A stretch of DNA of 64,000 nucleotides. Origin: Fratercula arctica (taxonomy: Eukaryota; Chordata; Aves; Charadriiformes; Alcidae). The position numbers and the translations under genes are program-made. Positions 48,501 through 60,945 of this stretch are shown here, one piece after another. The stretch is taken from assembly GCA_947846985.1 (NCBI GenBank), contig CANTUZ010000002.1:152949889-153013888 (forward strand). The letters are read 5' to 3'. Numbering within the stretch: position 1 is the stretch's first letter; each line of letters opens with the position of its first letter. The notes under the pieces are model-generated. The model did no database searches and was not told where the DNA came from. It saw only the letters and a list, made by a program, of their open reading frames with translations.

Positions 48501-51500
48501 ACATAACCTATAACTATTTTTATCTCTCTAGGCACAGACCTTTTATAGTTATCTCTGCTTATTTTCAAAAACCTTAACATTTGGCACGTATCGTATTGGT
48601 CCCACTGAATTTGTGTTGCTTTTCTTCCCTTTTCCCTTCATTCCTTGCCCCTGTGGATCCCAGCCTGTGGTCTCCTCCCAAACAGGCACAGGCTGGTTTC
48701 AGTGCTATCTGCCCCACTCTGATTTAACCCAGCCCCTTCCCCCAACCCAAAATTCATAAAACCTTCTCACAACAATAAAAACATTTCTCACAGTGCTGGT
48801 GGCTTACTTCAGCTCTTAAACTTACAAACCTATTTATAGCTCGAAAGGCTTGAAAAGAGATCATTAAGGGAATGCATTTTTGAATCTAGAACAAAGATCT
48901 CATTCTGGGATTTTCTTTACGCAATTACTTATTGTAAATAATAATGTTTGACACCTGCTTCCCTCTCCCAGCGAAATCTCCCAGCAGTTTACAGCTATGA
49001 ATTCACTAAGCCACTCTCAGCCTGAGTGGAGCAGAGAGAGGAGCCATCCTTGAAGGTCTTAGACTGACACCATGTTCAGATCCACTAATGTTATTTTTCT
49101 TTTAAATTCACTGACTTGCTCTTACTCTGTCTGTGACCCCACTCACGCACCTCCTCACTTCAGAGGTTGAAGCATGAGTGAATTAGACCTTCACAGATTC
49201 GAATTATATCAAAAATACAGCACTACAGTGCTCAAAGGTGACATTCAATGGAGACTCCGAGCTCCTCTCTTTATTCTGAAGCCATTAAGCATTATCATTC
49301 ATCTATAAAATATAGCACAGTTACACACTGATGCAGAGAGATTATTTTTTCCCTGTTTCTTCGTTTCCCCTCACTATTAATGTAATGTGAATATCAGAGT
49401 GTGGGTCTCAGGAGCTCCATCCTAGCCCTGCTCTACAGGGACAACCTGATTACATTTTTGTGCAAATTATGTTTTCTTTACCTTTAGTTCTGACGAGAAC
49501 CTCAAACAGTGGTTCGAGGTTGCTAAGTAGGAAAAAATCAGTGCTAAGTAGGGAAGTTCATGCATTACTCATGGAAATGCACTTCATAACCAGATTTTCT
49601 CTTCTGGATCACATCTCCACCCAGAGAAATTGAGACTCAAGTCAAAAATGGCAAACCCCAACCAGGACTCAAACTAAGGATGCAGCCACATGAGCTTACC
49701 ATGGCTTTTTTATTCCTGAATTCAGACTGTTTCCGTTTCCCTGTTACCCTTCAGCTCTAAGTGCCACTTTGCTGCTGGTCACGAAATCTCAGCTGTTTGC
49801 AGTTTCTTTCCGTACCGTCAGGCCAGTGTTACAAGGATGATCACATTGACTTAACCAAGCAAAGCCACCCACCTGCAATTGATACAGGTCGACAGTCGGT
49901 GAAAACACAGCAAGGCCAGATATTTCAAACACTAGATACATACCTTCATAACCATTTTTCACAAGATATTTTATTTAAGTTTCAAGCCCGTGTTTTCCCA
50001 AAAAGTGTCTTTTGGTGGAAGGGTTGATTTGCTCTGAAAAATTTCTTCTTGCCATGAATCATCCTTGTCATTGAATCTTTACTGTGGTCCTTGAGAAAGG
50101 TCTCAAAGTCCATTTTGTTTTCCCGGAGCCAACATTGACCTGCAGATCAGAGGCTTCATTCCGAAGAGTGCTGGCCGTGCTTGGGCAGTGCTGTGTGTTC
50201 AGGACCTCTGTATTACATAGATGTGCTCCCCTAAAAGACACACCTCAATGAGATTTCCCCTAAAAAATAAGGGAAAAATTAGCTTTATTTATGAAGCACT
50301 TTTTCATCCAGGTCAAAATATTAGGCCTCAGCTCTGAGAATTCAAGTGCATCTTGTTGTCTTAGGTACCTTCTGGGTGAGGGAGTATAACAGCGATAAAA
50401 TAGGGACATGGCAATTTTATATAGTAGGTGGGGTAAGGAGGGGAGGAGAGGAGCTAGAATCACAGTTCTTTAGGGCACCACAAGGTATGACTTGGGGGTG
50501 AGACCAGAAATGTCTCTGTAGACGTGAAGCGCATGTCTAAACCTCGTCAGGTTCCACAAAGGTTTTCTTCTGCTCATGCTTGACCAGGTTGGTCTTCCCA
50601 CAGCTCATGTAATGAGCTGGATTAAAAACCCTCTTATCCTTCTACTCCTTCAGCCTATTTGTGCAGGGCACAGCCACTTTGAAACCATGATGGGCTTGGC
50701 AGAAAGACTCACTGAGATTCTTTAAATTAATAGATTCTTCCTCACTGTGTTCACTGGGCTGTGTTTACGTCTTGTCCACACCATGTGCCTCACCATTTTT
50801 TCTTCACCTGAAACATGTCTACACTTAGACTGAGTGGTCAGAGGTTCGTGATATCCTTCCGTGTCTCATCCTCCATCTTCGGCCCAGCTGCACCTTCCTT
50901 TACACTTGAACAAAAACACCTTGGAGCAGAGACCTGTTGGCTCTGTGGAGGTGCCAGCTGCTCTTTAGGGCATAAAAACTATGGTATGGCCCGTAATGGG
51001 GCCAAGCTTCTGATGAACAGCAGTTGTGGGTACCAAGTCGCTGATGGCGCTCAGGCCTATTGGTGACTCCTCTGGCTACACCTGTACTGGTGAACTGGTG
51101 CCAGTGCCTGCCCTTTGATCCTGAGGCCAGCTGGCATAGTCTGGCCATGTCGCTACTTTCAGCTTCTCTTAGCTTCCAAAACAAGTTTGCAAACTTCCTA
51201 CTATGAGTATTACCTGGTCCAGGCTAACTCCTGAACCTTTGCTTAGCAGAGTGCTGCCTGCCCTGGGCCATAATCATGCCCAAGACCACTCCAACAGCTT
51301 TACGGTGTTGATATTCCAGTGTCTGAGCCTGGTCTCTGGGTGTTCAGGCCAAACAAATGCCAACTTGCTTTGTGGTTTAGCAATATCTTTTATCCAAACA
51401 CCAAGGACTCTTTTTTCTCCTTGCTTGGTGCTAATTTCTGTGAATTCCCTTATTGTCTCCCAGTTTTCAGTGCATATGTCCCCTTGGCAGATCTGCAGTG

Positions 51501-54500
51501 ACACTATGTGCATGTCTTCACTACAATGAAGTCTTGTAGAGATATAACAGAAATCTCCTGTTTAAAGTAATCATAAATCATAATTCAGCACTCACCGTAC
51601 TTATCCACAGCAAGATAAACCAACCGCTGCCGAATCCCAGGCTGCACATCCAGCTGGCATTTCTGCAAGGTAGACACATCCTATGCCCCAGGCCTTCCAA
51701 GGTTTGAAAAGCCTGGAGGATCAGGTCCTAAAAGCTCACTAAAGGTCATGAGGAAAGTCTGAACAGGATGTGGAAACAGCTCTTCCAACTCACAAGCTAG
51801 CACAGCAGCCCCCGGAGCATATTTTTCTCAAATTTAATAGGCAACGGGGCCTTTATGTCATTTAAATTTTCTTCCCTCTGTAATAACGCACAGGACCAAC
51901 CTTAGTTCACATAGGCCAGGGTCATAGCTCCAAAAGTAGTCAGAAAGCAAGTCTTAGGGGAAAAGAGGGAGCCCCATAGGCAGGGGAATGCTAATTCAAT
52001 GGTCCAAAGGCCTTAATTGTATGTGTGTTCATATATTACAGCTCAATGGTGAGTAAAACAACTTCCATGACAGTGATATACCTGAGAAGGCTGGAAAAAA
52101 TTAATCCTGGGAAACAGAAAGAGTGAATAAAACACAGAGGAGTAGAAGAAAATGGGGATTTGTCTGTTGTCCGTGGCAAGCTCAAAGTAGGACCTTGTTA
52201 AGGAAAGGGCTGATGGGGAAAAGGAGGCCCCTGGCAGCAGCAGGGGCAAGGAGGGCTTCCAGAGGTTCCTGCTCAAGAGAGGGCTGGGAGGGCAGCGCAC
52301 CAGAGCATGGGAAGAGCAATGGAAAAGAGCAGGGAAGGCCAGGTATGCAACATGTTGTCTGCAGAGAGCTGCTGCAAAGGGAAGTCCACGCAGTCTTTGC
52401 TAACTCTAGCTTGGTAGGTACTCCATGTGACAAGAAGTAGCACAGGTAGCCCTTTGGAACCCAAGAGCCCCCTCTGCACAGCCTGTGGGTGGCTCTCCAG
52501 CATCCACAGGGGACAGACACACTCAGGGGCAAAGCAGGTCTCATCAGGGACAGCTCTGGTGGGTCCTGGAGCAGACCCTGGCAGGTGCTTATCACATTCA
52601 GAATGTGATTGTTCAATCTGCCTGTATTAACACTGGGGAAAAATTAGGGGAACGCAATCACCGTCTTCGTAACACAGGGTTCACCAATCTCCCCACTCAC
52701 TAAAATAGCAATATTTTAAAACAACCTTTTTATTTTCATCCATGGCTGGATCCTGGGGTCTTATTTTATCTGTCACATCCAGTCTGCTAAGAGAGGCAGG
52801 TTCTCTATTTTAGTCTGCGATATGGTTTTCTGTTTGTCCTTTTGAATGACTTTGCCCAAAGGGGTAACAATAAAAAAATGTGAAAGCTGGTGTCAAAATA
52901 ATTTCTCTGAGCCTGGAACATACATTTTTTTCATTATTCTTGACATTCTCTTTTATTTGTGTCTTTTCCCTTCCCCTCTCCACTTATGTTCAATATTAGA
53001 GCAAAGTAAAGCACATAATACAGATGATTCTGCCTTCAGATTTCTTGGCTAGCATTGACCCACTCTCAGGTGGATATGTGGGAACTCTGCACACCACATA
53101 TGGTCTTTATATTCCTGCAATTTATGAAGACACATAATTTTCTATTCACAAGTGCACAGAGCATGGTCAGATGGAAGATCCTTTGACTGCTGCTATTGGG
53201 AGCTCTCCTGCTATTTAGCCAGAGCCAAAAGCTACAGAAGCACCCCAGAAGCAACCTCATCCAGCAGCAAATTAAAAGAAATAATAAAAGGAAGTGCTTC
53301 GTGTTGTCACACAGATTATCCAAAATAGACCTTATTAGGTCCTTCCATTCTGCCGGCCAAGTGGGGTGATGCTTCCAAGAGGAGGGGAGCTAAGCCAGTG
53401 CTTCCTGCTTGTTATTCATTTGGGTGGGAAGCTGGGATGTGGAAGGGCTTTAGGAACAGACCCTCCCTCTGTGATATTTAGAAGGATGTCAGGGATGTCT
53501 GGTGCTTTCTTGTTCTATGCCGTGGTGAAGGACTGAAGGGAAGAGGGCCCATGTTGCAGAAAGGATAGTTTTATGTGCTGTCGGGCATTAATTGTCCCTG
53601 GTAACATGGTCTGTAACGAGGTGCCAGTGTTAATGCTCCCACTCCGTCTGCATGGCTCTCAGAGGCCCTTATCGTGTAGGGAGCGGGAGCCAAATGGCAG
53701 CAAAGTGAGGTTGGAAAGGATCAAGAGCAGATGACATTGTTTCAACGCTAATCCCCAAATAAGGCTGTTTTAGGAAGAAAGCTCGTCTCGTGGTGATACC
53801 ATATTCACACATAACCGCTGGCACAGCCGGTGGGGTGGTTTCTCCCCCTTTCAGCCTTCTTCATCTCTTCCTAAATTCTTTCCTCCCTACGCCAGATTTT
53901 ATGTTTTAAAGCCCACTGTAAAGGACCTGGCCGGCTTCTAAACACATTGCCGGGTATTTCATGTGCTTAGCAAAAGCAGGGGCTGATTTCTGAACGGGTG
54001 GCACCATTTTGACATTTGTGTTTGGGAGACGGCATCTCGGAACCTGTATGTCAAGGGTGACATCTCAGGGTCAGACGTGGTTTGGCTGGCACCACGGCTT
54101 TGTTCCTGGGCACGGCCGCTTCTCCCGAAGGCAGTGCAGGGTAAGCATTTGTGCTCTCCATCTAGATAAAACATAAGCTGACATGTTTTTACCCTTTATT
54201 ATTGACATTACAGTAACTCTTCAAACAACGTATTAGATGATGTACTGACATGGAGGACACAGTGGTCGAGCTCCCACATCAAAGGCAATGAAAAAGGCGG
54301 AAAAATATCAGATGTGCCACGTGGGGTTATTTCAATCCACCTGTGTCTTTAACAGCCACAGCTAAAAAATGGTTTAAATGAAAATTATTTCACACTCTGG
54401 GATCCCTGGCAAACCATAGTGCCACAAAGCTTGTAAAGATGAATTGGATGCTACAGTCAATTGGTCTTAGTGAGCTACTGAAGCCGCTGCAAAAATAGGA

Positions 54501-55788
54501 TTTGCCTCATGGCTGAAATAAGGGACTGGGGATCTCCTGGCATTTGTTACAGTCTCCACCACGGATTTGAAATGGTGGCTTAGGGCAAGGCTTTGTTTTC
54601 TGCCTCGCTGTTCTCCTGCCTGAACTAAAGAGTATTTCCTCCCCCTTACAGAAATGCTTGTGCTGGGAGATTAGCAAGGTGTACCGAGAGCCTGGCACGG
54701 CATGGCCACAGCTGGAAATTCCAGGGACTGTTTGCTGCAAGGGCATGTGTTAAATAATTGTGCTTTTTTTTCTTTCGCCGTGGCTGTTGCTGTCTGTCAG
54801 CAGCAATGGGGACACAGCAGCGAATGCATCATCACTGTCCTCTGACACAACAGAGGAGCTGGGCCACGGGCTGAGCATGGGACATTTATGAAGGTAGGGT
54901 GCACAAATGGTTTTTACATGGAGATATACGTATTTTCCTGGCATGGGTGATGCACGCAATGTGAACAGTTCGCAGAGTCACTTTGAGCGGACACGCTTTG
55001 CAAATAATGTTTGTTTTGTGTTGAAACAAACAGGGAGTGATTGACACACGCAAAGGTGTCGGCAGTGCCACAGTGGGAAAGCTATGAAGGCACTCACACA
55101 TGATGTGTCGACTGAATTCACACACTGGGACACCTCCAGAGCTTGGGTTTGTGAAAGAACATAGGAGAACTGGGTCTTCAGATCCAGTGGGGTTTAAGGA
55201 CCCAACTCCTTTCAGTATCTAAAATAAGAAAAACTTGATATGAATTTAATACACAAATGGGCATTAATGCACTTTCCTCGGTTCAGGCCAATGATTCCTG
55301 GCTTGGGCTGCAGAGTGGAGGAGATGCTGTCACAGAAACTCAGAGGTTGCTGCGAGGAGCTGCAGTGTGGTGGTGGCCAAGGGCCCTGCTCCAGACCAGC
55401 TCCCATGCCGGCGGGGCTGCCAGGAGCGGCCGGGGCTGCATTACACCGGAGCAAAGGATCAGACATGCTCCAGAGGAGAATAAATCAGCCACCTGTAATT
55501 ACCCATAGGCAATCAGGCAAGGAGGGAAACTGCTCCCTGATTGCACAGCAAACCATTTATTTTTTACAGATTTTGGGTTGATTAGCTCCTTTCTCAGTAT
55601 AGAGAATTTCCTTCCTACTTTTTTTCCCAAATCCAGCCCTGTAGTTCACCAGACCATTTCTCCCAGCAGGTAATTCTGATTAATAGAAAGTGCTGTGAGG
55701 TCTTTTCAGGACACAAAGATGACTAACTCTACAGCAAGTATCTCCAGCATAGATCAAGCAATGAGGTTCAACCGAAGGACCTAGAAGC

Positions 55789-55850
55789 CGGTTCTGACCT
55801 CCTTTACACCAGCTGAAGTCTGAAGTAACTCCAGTAGCTTCAAAGGATTT
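55789..55850. repeat. Degenerate palindromic interspersed repeat (second type)
   Basis: GGTTCTGACCTCCTTTACAC, CAGCTGAAGTCTGAAG and TAACTCCAGTAGCTTCAAAG resemble half of an old amniote palindromic repeat with the order ATTCTGACCTCAGTTACACC, GTGTAAATCAGGAGTAACTC, CATTGAAGTCAATGG. Only the left half is clear. The family name is uncertain. Confidence 0.4.
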
Positions 55851-56172
55851 ATCTGTCTTGTTTTAGTATAAATAGTCCAAAATCTAAACTGACCTCCCCA
55901 CTGTATGCAGCAGCAATTATTTTATATTGGCAAGGGTGGATCCTACCACAGCTGGTTTTGGAATGATCTCCATTTTTTACACCACTCCGGCAAACGAGGT
56001 GCAATTTGGGGTAACCTGGCCCACTTTCAGTTGTGCCTTACCATAAGATCAGCTTCTTGATTGTTCAAAGTATGAGGTTCTGCTATGTGGACTGCCATCC
56101 CACCTTTCTCACGGTATGGTGATTCATCAACAGGACCAGGTCCATCCCTTGCTGGCACACAGGTGGAGGGAC

Positions 56173-56254
56173 CAGTAACTGGTCAGATTGACCAGTCAGA
56201 TTTAATGGCCAATTTAGGTGATTAAATCTGACTGGTCAATCTGACCAGTTACTG
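56173..56254. repeat. Perfect 34-bp inverted repeat with 14-nt spacer
   Basis: Left arm 56173-56206 (starts CAGTAACTGGTCAGATTG, ends GATTTAAT) and right arm 56221-56254 (starts ATTAAATCTGACTGG, ends CCAGTTACTG) are exact reverse complements over 34 bases. They are separated by GGCCAATTTAGGTG. Each arm contains its own smaller palindrome, ACTGGTCA/TGACCAGT around a 3-nt centre (56178-56196 and 56231-56249). The pairing stops abruptly at both ends. The sequence could form a long hairpin in RNA from either strand or a cruciform in DNA. It is not part of a transposon I recognise, and no terminal repeats or target duplications are seen. Confidence 0.95.
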
Positions 56255-59200
56255 CCCTTCATCACCTCTTAACCAAAATTGGTGACTTGGATGAAGAGGG
56301 GAGAGGAGGAGAGCAAATGGGGGGAAGGCTAAATGAGTAAATGTAGGAAATTTCAGTACCTAAGTTAGGGTTTACTACTGTTATTATATATATTTTGGAC
56401 TGGGCACCCACTACTCATCCCTCACTACTGCAGTCTGTAAATGTCAGGAGCTGTCTTGGCACATTAGAGAGGGACACACCACACGCGATGTTGCTGCATT
56501 ATTTTTTAGAACAAAACTGACCTTTTCTCTTTTCCTCCTATATTGCCTGCAGGAAGACTTTGGCCATGCCTGGGTTTTATCTTCTCTGCAGAATGAGTCT
56601 TATTTTCCACCTCAAGCGTTACATGGCAGGGTGTGATTATCAGACACTGCTCTACTTGCTCCGTGCACACTCTCTGACAGTGCTGACATGTTTATTATAA
56701 TTAATAAACATTATTATTCATAGCACAGTGGCAGCTAGAGAGTCTAATGATACATTAGGACCCTGTTACTCTAGACTTGGTAGAAACTCATAGGAAGAAG
56801 CAGTAATTTAAATAGACAAAGAATGTTATTACTGTTTTACAGGTGAGACCCAGAGAGATTTGAGAATTCGTCCCGTGCCTCACAGGAGGCTTTGCAGAGT
56901 CAGAAGCTGAACTCACATCCCTCGAGCTCCAGCCTCTAATTTTACTGAGACAGAAACGCAGGAGGAAAACGACTGTCATACAGCCAAGTGCATCACAGGA
57001 TACACACTCACTCAGCCCCAAAGAGCTGCAGCACTTCTGGGGGTTTTGTTTTTGTGTTTTGCTTCCCTGGTGATCATTTCTTCTTTTCTTCTTTGACGTG
57101 CAGCTTATGAGTCATCATTGTACAGAGAAAATTTTCATCCAAAACAAACGGAGACCAGTTTTAATCAGAAAATCAAACACTTTTTTCTTCTTTTTTTTTT
57201 TTTTTCCTTTTCCCTCCCTTTTTTATATCAAAACAGTACAAGATTGCGCCCTACAAAAAGAAACCCAAGTTCCATTTGGACTAACGTTTGGTTGCCTTTT
57301 ACTGCACCTGATAGCACTTCACTTTCACAAAGGCTGGTGTGGAGCATTTTAACACTTCTTTACAGCTAGATTTACTCGTCTTGCTGGCAGTGGGGTTAAT
57401 CTTGTCCTGTACAGGACATTTGGCATGATCCTGTACAAATAGCTCAATACGTTCTCTCTAGTTTGCTTGGAGAATGAAGTGATGTCTCCGTGATCTCTAC
57501 CTCAACAACTTGGCTGAGATTCAAATTGTTCCTGAAAACGCAGCCCTGTCCTGATGTTCCTGAGAAATCTGCTGACCACTGTGTCCTGCCTGGGGGCAGC
57601 TTGAGAGCCACCGCTGTGTTCTGGGCTGTGTCCAACCATGACTGTGCCATCATTTTTCTTCATCTACTCCTGCTTCAGCTTATCTTTGCAGTCACCTTAG
57701 TGCAGGTGGTGTGCTTTCTGCTGTTGGAGAACTCCTGTGTGTGAGTACTCCTATGGTATAAGTACTACCAGAAATCACCTTGCTGTTGTATTTTGGGTGA
57801 GGAAGGAGGTGGTGAAGGCTTGTCTTCACATCAGCATTTGCCTTCCTCTTTAACTTATCTGCCATGTTTCATTTCACGGCATCCTCAGCCAAAAGGGTGT
57901 GATTATATCCTTGCCAGTCTACACCAAGCTGTGGATCCTGTCCCAAATCCCACTAAGCTACAGCTTCTTTAAAGCCTTTGGCAGACCTGTGGGCCAGGTG
58001 GGGACATCCAGGCATTCAGCACATAATCTGGGACTGCTCCTGGTGTTATTCCATGTGTGGGATTTCTGTGGATGCAGAGAATTCATCTCCTCTTCCTCCA
58101 GAGAGGCAGCAGCTTTAGGATACCCAATACAAGTATCATCTCCCACAGCTGCTCAGAGGAAGGAGGACTTTTTCTCTGCCTCTGCAGATAGTGAGTGCTG
58201 TGAATTAGTAAGATGTGGGCCTGTGATCATGGAGGCTTTTCTTCAGCAGGGGAACAGGTTAACAAAGCCCACAAAGAGCATCTTCTGCTGCAATGGCAGG
58301 GAGAGATCAGTGGGTGGAATAGTGATGCCTGAGCTGGAGCTGGCTGGGGTACGGAGGCCTACAACACTCATCTCCTCCAGAAAGATAAAAAATCACAAAC
58401 CTGGCGTACAGGCAATGACTTGAGATTTAACAACATGCAGTTACTAATGTTCCCACACTAAAAAGCCTACGGTACCAACTCCCTGTGGTCCCTTCAGCAC
58501 AGAGAGATGGCTTTCCAGCACCGCTGCTCCAGCTCACGTACCACTTGGGGTGGATACCTTTTAGTGGTTACAAATACATAGATGCTAAGACACTGGCAAA
58601 TTTGTTCAAGGATGTGGACTTGTGGATCATTTTGCCTCATGGCGTACTGCAAACCAGTACAGCGGAGTGCTTTCCTTGTCATTAGATTAATTTTTGCAAG
58701 GTAGGTAAAATGAAGCAGACTTTTCCTCAGAGGAAAGAGAGCAGATGGCAAAATCTAAAGGCATGCTGGGTTTTGAGTAGAGAGAAAGCATCATGAATGG
58801 CTGGATTTGAAGGCAAAGACCAGATATGATTTAGTCTTCTGTTTCCTGTTCCCTTTCTTTAAGGACAACAGCTGACTGCATTTCCACTGTACTTCAAAGG
58901 GCTGCTTCAAATGCCACGTTTCTACTCCAGGCATCTGCTCCTTCCAAAACACTGAATAGGCACCGTGTTTCATAGCACCATTTAGAGCTGTGAATTTTAG
59001 GGGCACTAAGCACCAGACCCAAAAGGCTGCCAGGTGGATATTCAAGTGTGGAGACACTTGAAAATACGTGACACCTTGGAGACAAGGGACTTTTTTTTTT
59101 TTCTTTTGAGAAATTAGACTGTTTAACTCTTCCTGCTCAGTGCTGAGCAGGTCAGACATCCATGGATTTAACCATAGATGCCAAGTAGCAGGACAGTATA

Positions 59201-59335
59201 ATGACTGTGAAGAAGCATGTTAATTAACACTGCTCAAAGCCTTCAAGCCTGTTCATCTGTCCTCTGAAGACCTGCTCCATGGAGAGGTTGACATCTCTCT
59301 TGGGTATGATAGACTCACCTCCTCCTGAGGTGAGT
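56255..59335. other. Intergenic DNA between hairpin and CR1
   Basis: Contains the MIR relic (56823-56940), a T-rich tract (57180-57230) and a 174-codon plus-strand frame (57899-58423) with no recognisable domain. A 9-bp inverted repeat with a 5-nt loop (59313-59335) directly precedes the CR1. Confidence 0.6.
56823..56940 (-). mobile_element. Probable MIR SINE relic
   Basis: TTATTACTGTTTTACAGGTG is followed by AGACCCAGAGAGATT and, further on, GCAGAGTCAGAAGCTGAACT then CACATCCCTCGAGC. This follows the order of the MIR consensus in antisense: TTTTACAGATGAGGAAACTG, the CAGAGAGGTT segment, then GAACCCAGG-like sequence. MIR is an old tRNA-derived SINE of amniote age. The match is by recognition only and the edges are approximate. 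Confidence 0.65.
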
Positions 59336-59801
59336 GGGTCCAGAGGAAGGCCACGAATATGATCAGAGGGCTGGAGCACCTCTCCTATGAAGACAGGCTG
59401 AGAGAGCTGGGGTTGTTCAGCCTGGAGAAGAGAAGGCTCCAGGGAGACCTTATAGCGGCCTTCCAGCACTTTAAGGGGGCCTACAAGAAAGCCAGAGAGA
59501 GACTTTTTACAAGGGCATGTAGTGATAGGACAAGGGGTAATTGCTTCAAACCAGAAGAGGATAGATTTAGATTAGACATTAGGAAGAAATTTTTCATTAT
59601 GAGGGTGGTGAGATGCTGTAACAGGTTACCCAGGGAAGTTGTGGATGCCCCATCCCTGGAAGTGTTCAAGGCCAGGCTGGATGGGGCTTTGAGCAACCTG
59701 GTCTAGTGGGAGGTGTCCCTGCCCATGGCAGGGGGTTGGAACTAGATGATCTTTAAGGTCCCTTCCAACCCAAACCACTCAATGAGTCTATGATTCTATG
59801 A
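59336..59801 (+). mobile_element. CR1 LINE 3' end with open ORF2 C-terminus
   Basis: The sense-strand CR1 tail starts near GTGGGTCCAGAGGAAGGCCA and ends TCTATGATTCTATG, the typical CR1 terminal repeat. A frame at 59359-59706 (115 codons) stays open and contains ERLFTRACSDRTRGN and NRLPREVVDAPSLEVFKARL, the C-terminal end of the CR1 reverse-transcriptase polyprotein. It lacks the endonuclease and RT catalytic regions, so it is a dead, 5'-truncated copy. It appears the least decayed CR1 in the window, which suggests a younger insertion. Confidence 0.95.
59359..59706 (+). pseudogene. Fragment of CR1 ORF2 (C-terminal end only)
   Basis: This is a 115-codon open frame within the CR1 at 59336-59801. 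The motifs LRELGLFSLEKRRLQGDLI and CFKPEEDRFRLDIRKKFF match the tail of avian CR1 ORF2, which follows the reverse-transcriptase domain. Nothing upstream (endonuclease, RT palm with its YADD-type site) is present. The methionine at its start is incidental, since the frame is entered from the truncation point. It is not expected to make a functional product. Confidence 0.85.
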
Positions 59802-60754
59802 GTGCAAGAGAGGTAGCTCTCTGTGGACGCACAAGGAAGGGAACTCATGTGCCATTTGCTCTCCAGTCTCCTCATGGATATAGGTCCTGATAGACTGGAA
59901 GGAAAAATTGAGATATTTCTAATTGTAGCCTCGGCTTGCAAAGGCCATGTTTCACAGCTTTATGTTGTTTGCATTTACCTTGACAACAGTTGCATTGCAG
60001 TTCCTGCATCTTTGTGGTTTCGCTTTCTCTGTGCTTTGGCTTTTTACACCAACAGCTGATGTTGAAATAGACTTGGGCTTTCCCGAATTTTCCACTTTTG
60101 ATGGCAATCTTGTCAGACCTCTCAAACCACAAAGACGTATGGGTGGTGAGGGAGTTCTGTGAATGGCCAGACACTGCGGGGAGCCGTGCTGACTGTTCGG
60201 CATGTCTCACTCTGAGTCACCGCTGAGCCATCGACAGAGATGGGGAAACATGGCCCTTGTCAAGGTACCACATACTGAACAAAACAGAAAAACACGCCTT
60301 GGATATTAAAACTTTTTGGGAGAAAACATTGCTATTTAAAATAAAAAATAATAAAAGAGCTCTGCTAGATCAAGAAGTCCTGTGGGGAGTAAGACTGAAA
60401 CATTACCTGGTGCAGACCCCTTGAAACACTAAATGAGGAGTTCACCAATTAGCAGCTCTCTGTACCCGGCACACATTATCTGATGGCTTGGAAGTGAGAG
60501 GGAAGTTGTTGTCCCTAGGAGGCAGAGGGTCACTGTGATCTAATGTCTGCATTTGCAAAGCCAAGACTTGTTACTCATCCCTTAAATGTCTACTTTAAAT
60601 AGTATTATTTTTAAAAGTAGCCACGAGTCAGACTTGTAAAGCAATTCCTTGTAAAAACCATTGGTTCAAAGACTAGTACCCAAGTAGCCTTTTCACATTG
60701 TAAATATAGTCTGTGCATTTCAGATTTCCCCTGCAGTAAATAATGGATTAAGTC

Positions 60755-60945
60755 ATGAAAATCACATTATAATGAGAATGACATGATGCTTTAATGAGAC
60801 CAGAGCTAGGGAAATTAACCCAATTTTCCATTCTCCTCAGAAATCAGGCTAAGGTTTATCATTAGCATATCATGACCATCTTTAATTGACTAATTAATGA
60901 CAGTAGCAAGATAATAACAAGGTGCTTGGCAGTGTTATTCTAGCT
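60755..60945. promoter_or_regulatory. Candidate regulatory stretch with homeodomain-site cluster
   Basis: An AT-rich but non-repetitive block with clustered TAAT cores: CATTATAATGAG, TTTAATGAG, ATCATTAGCATATC and TTAATTGACTAATTAATGAC. Such spacing is typical of developmental enhancers, but the motif is short and frequent in AT-rich DNA. Confidence 0.25.

Larger units (their letters stand above)
39959..56172. other. Intergenic DNA upstream of MTSS1, middle part
   Basis: No gene was recognised. It holds the CpG cluster (40230-40380), the G17 run, an A-rich tract (44437-44473), a TCF/LEF-like stretch (44655-44850) and weak palindromic repeat relics (45456-45517, 55789-55850). Open frames up to 202 codons (41560-42168 minus) have no domain and include poly-F/poly-G runs from homopolymers. 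Confidence 0.6.

Noticed and set aside
49615..49705. GAGACTCAAG...GGACTCAAACTAAGG, resembling an antisense SINE tail
   Set aside because: Matches are scattered and too weak to call a MIR.
50040..50170. Minus-strand frame reading MDFETFLKDHSKDSM, considered as a retropseudogene exon
   Set aside because: Short, no family recognised, and no flanking splice sites or poly-A tail were convincing.
57899..58423. 174-codon plus-strand frame in intergenic DNA
   Set aside because: It has no recognisable domain, no homologous feel, and nearby frames are equally unremarkable. By a rough stop-frequency estimate about one such frame is expected by chance.
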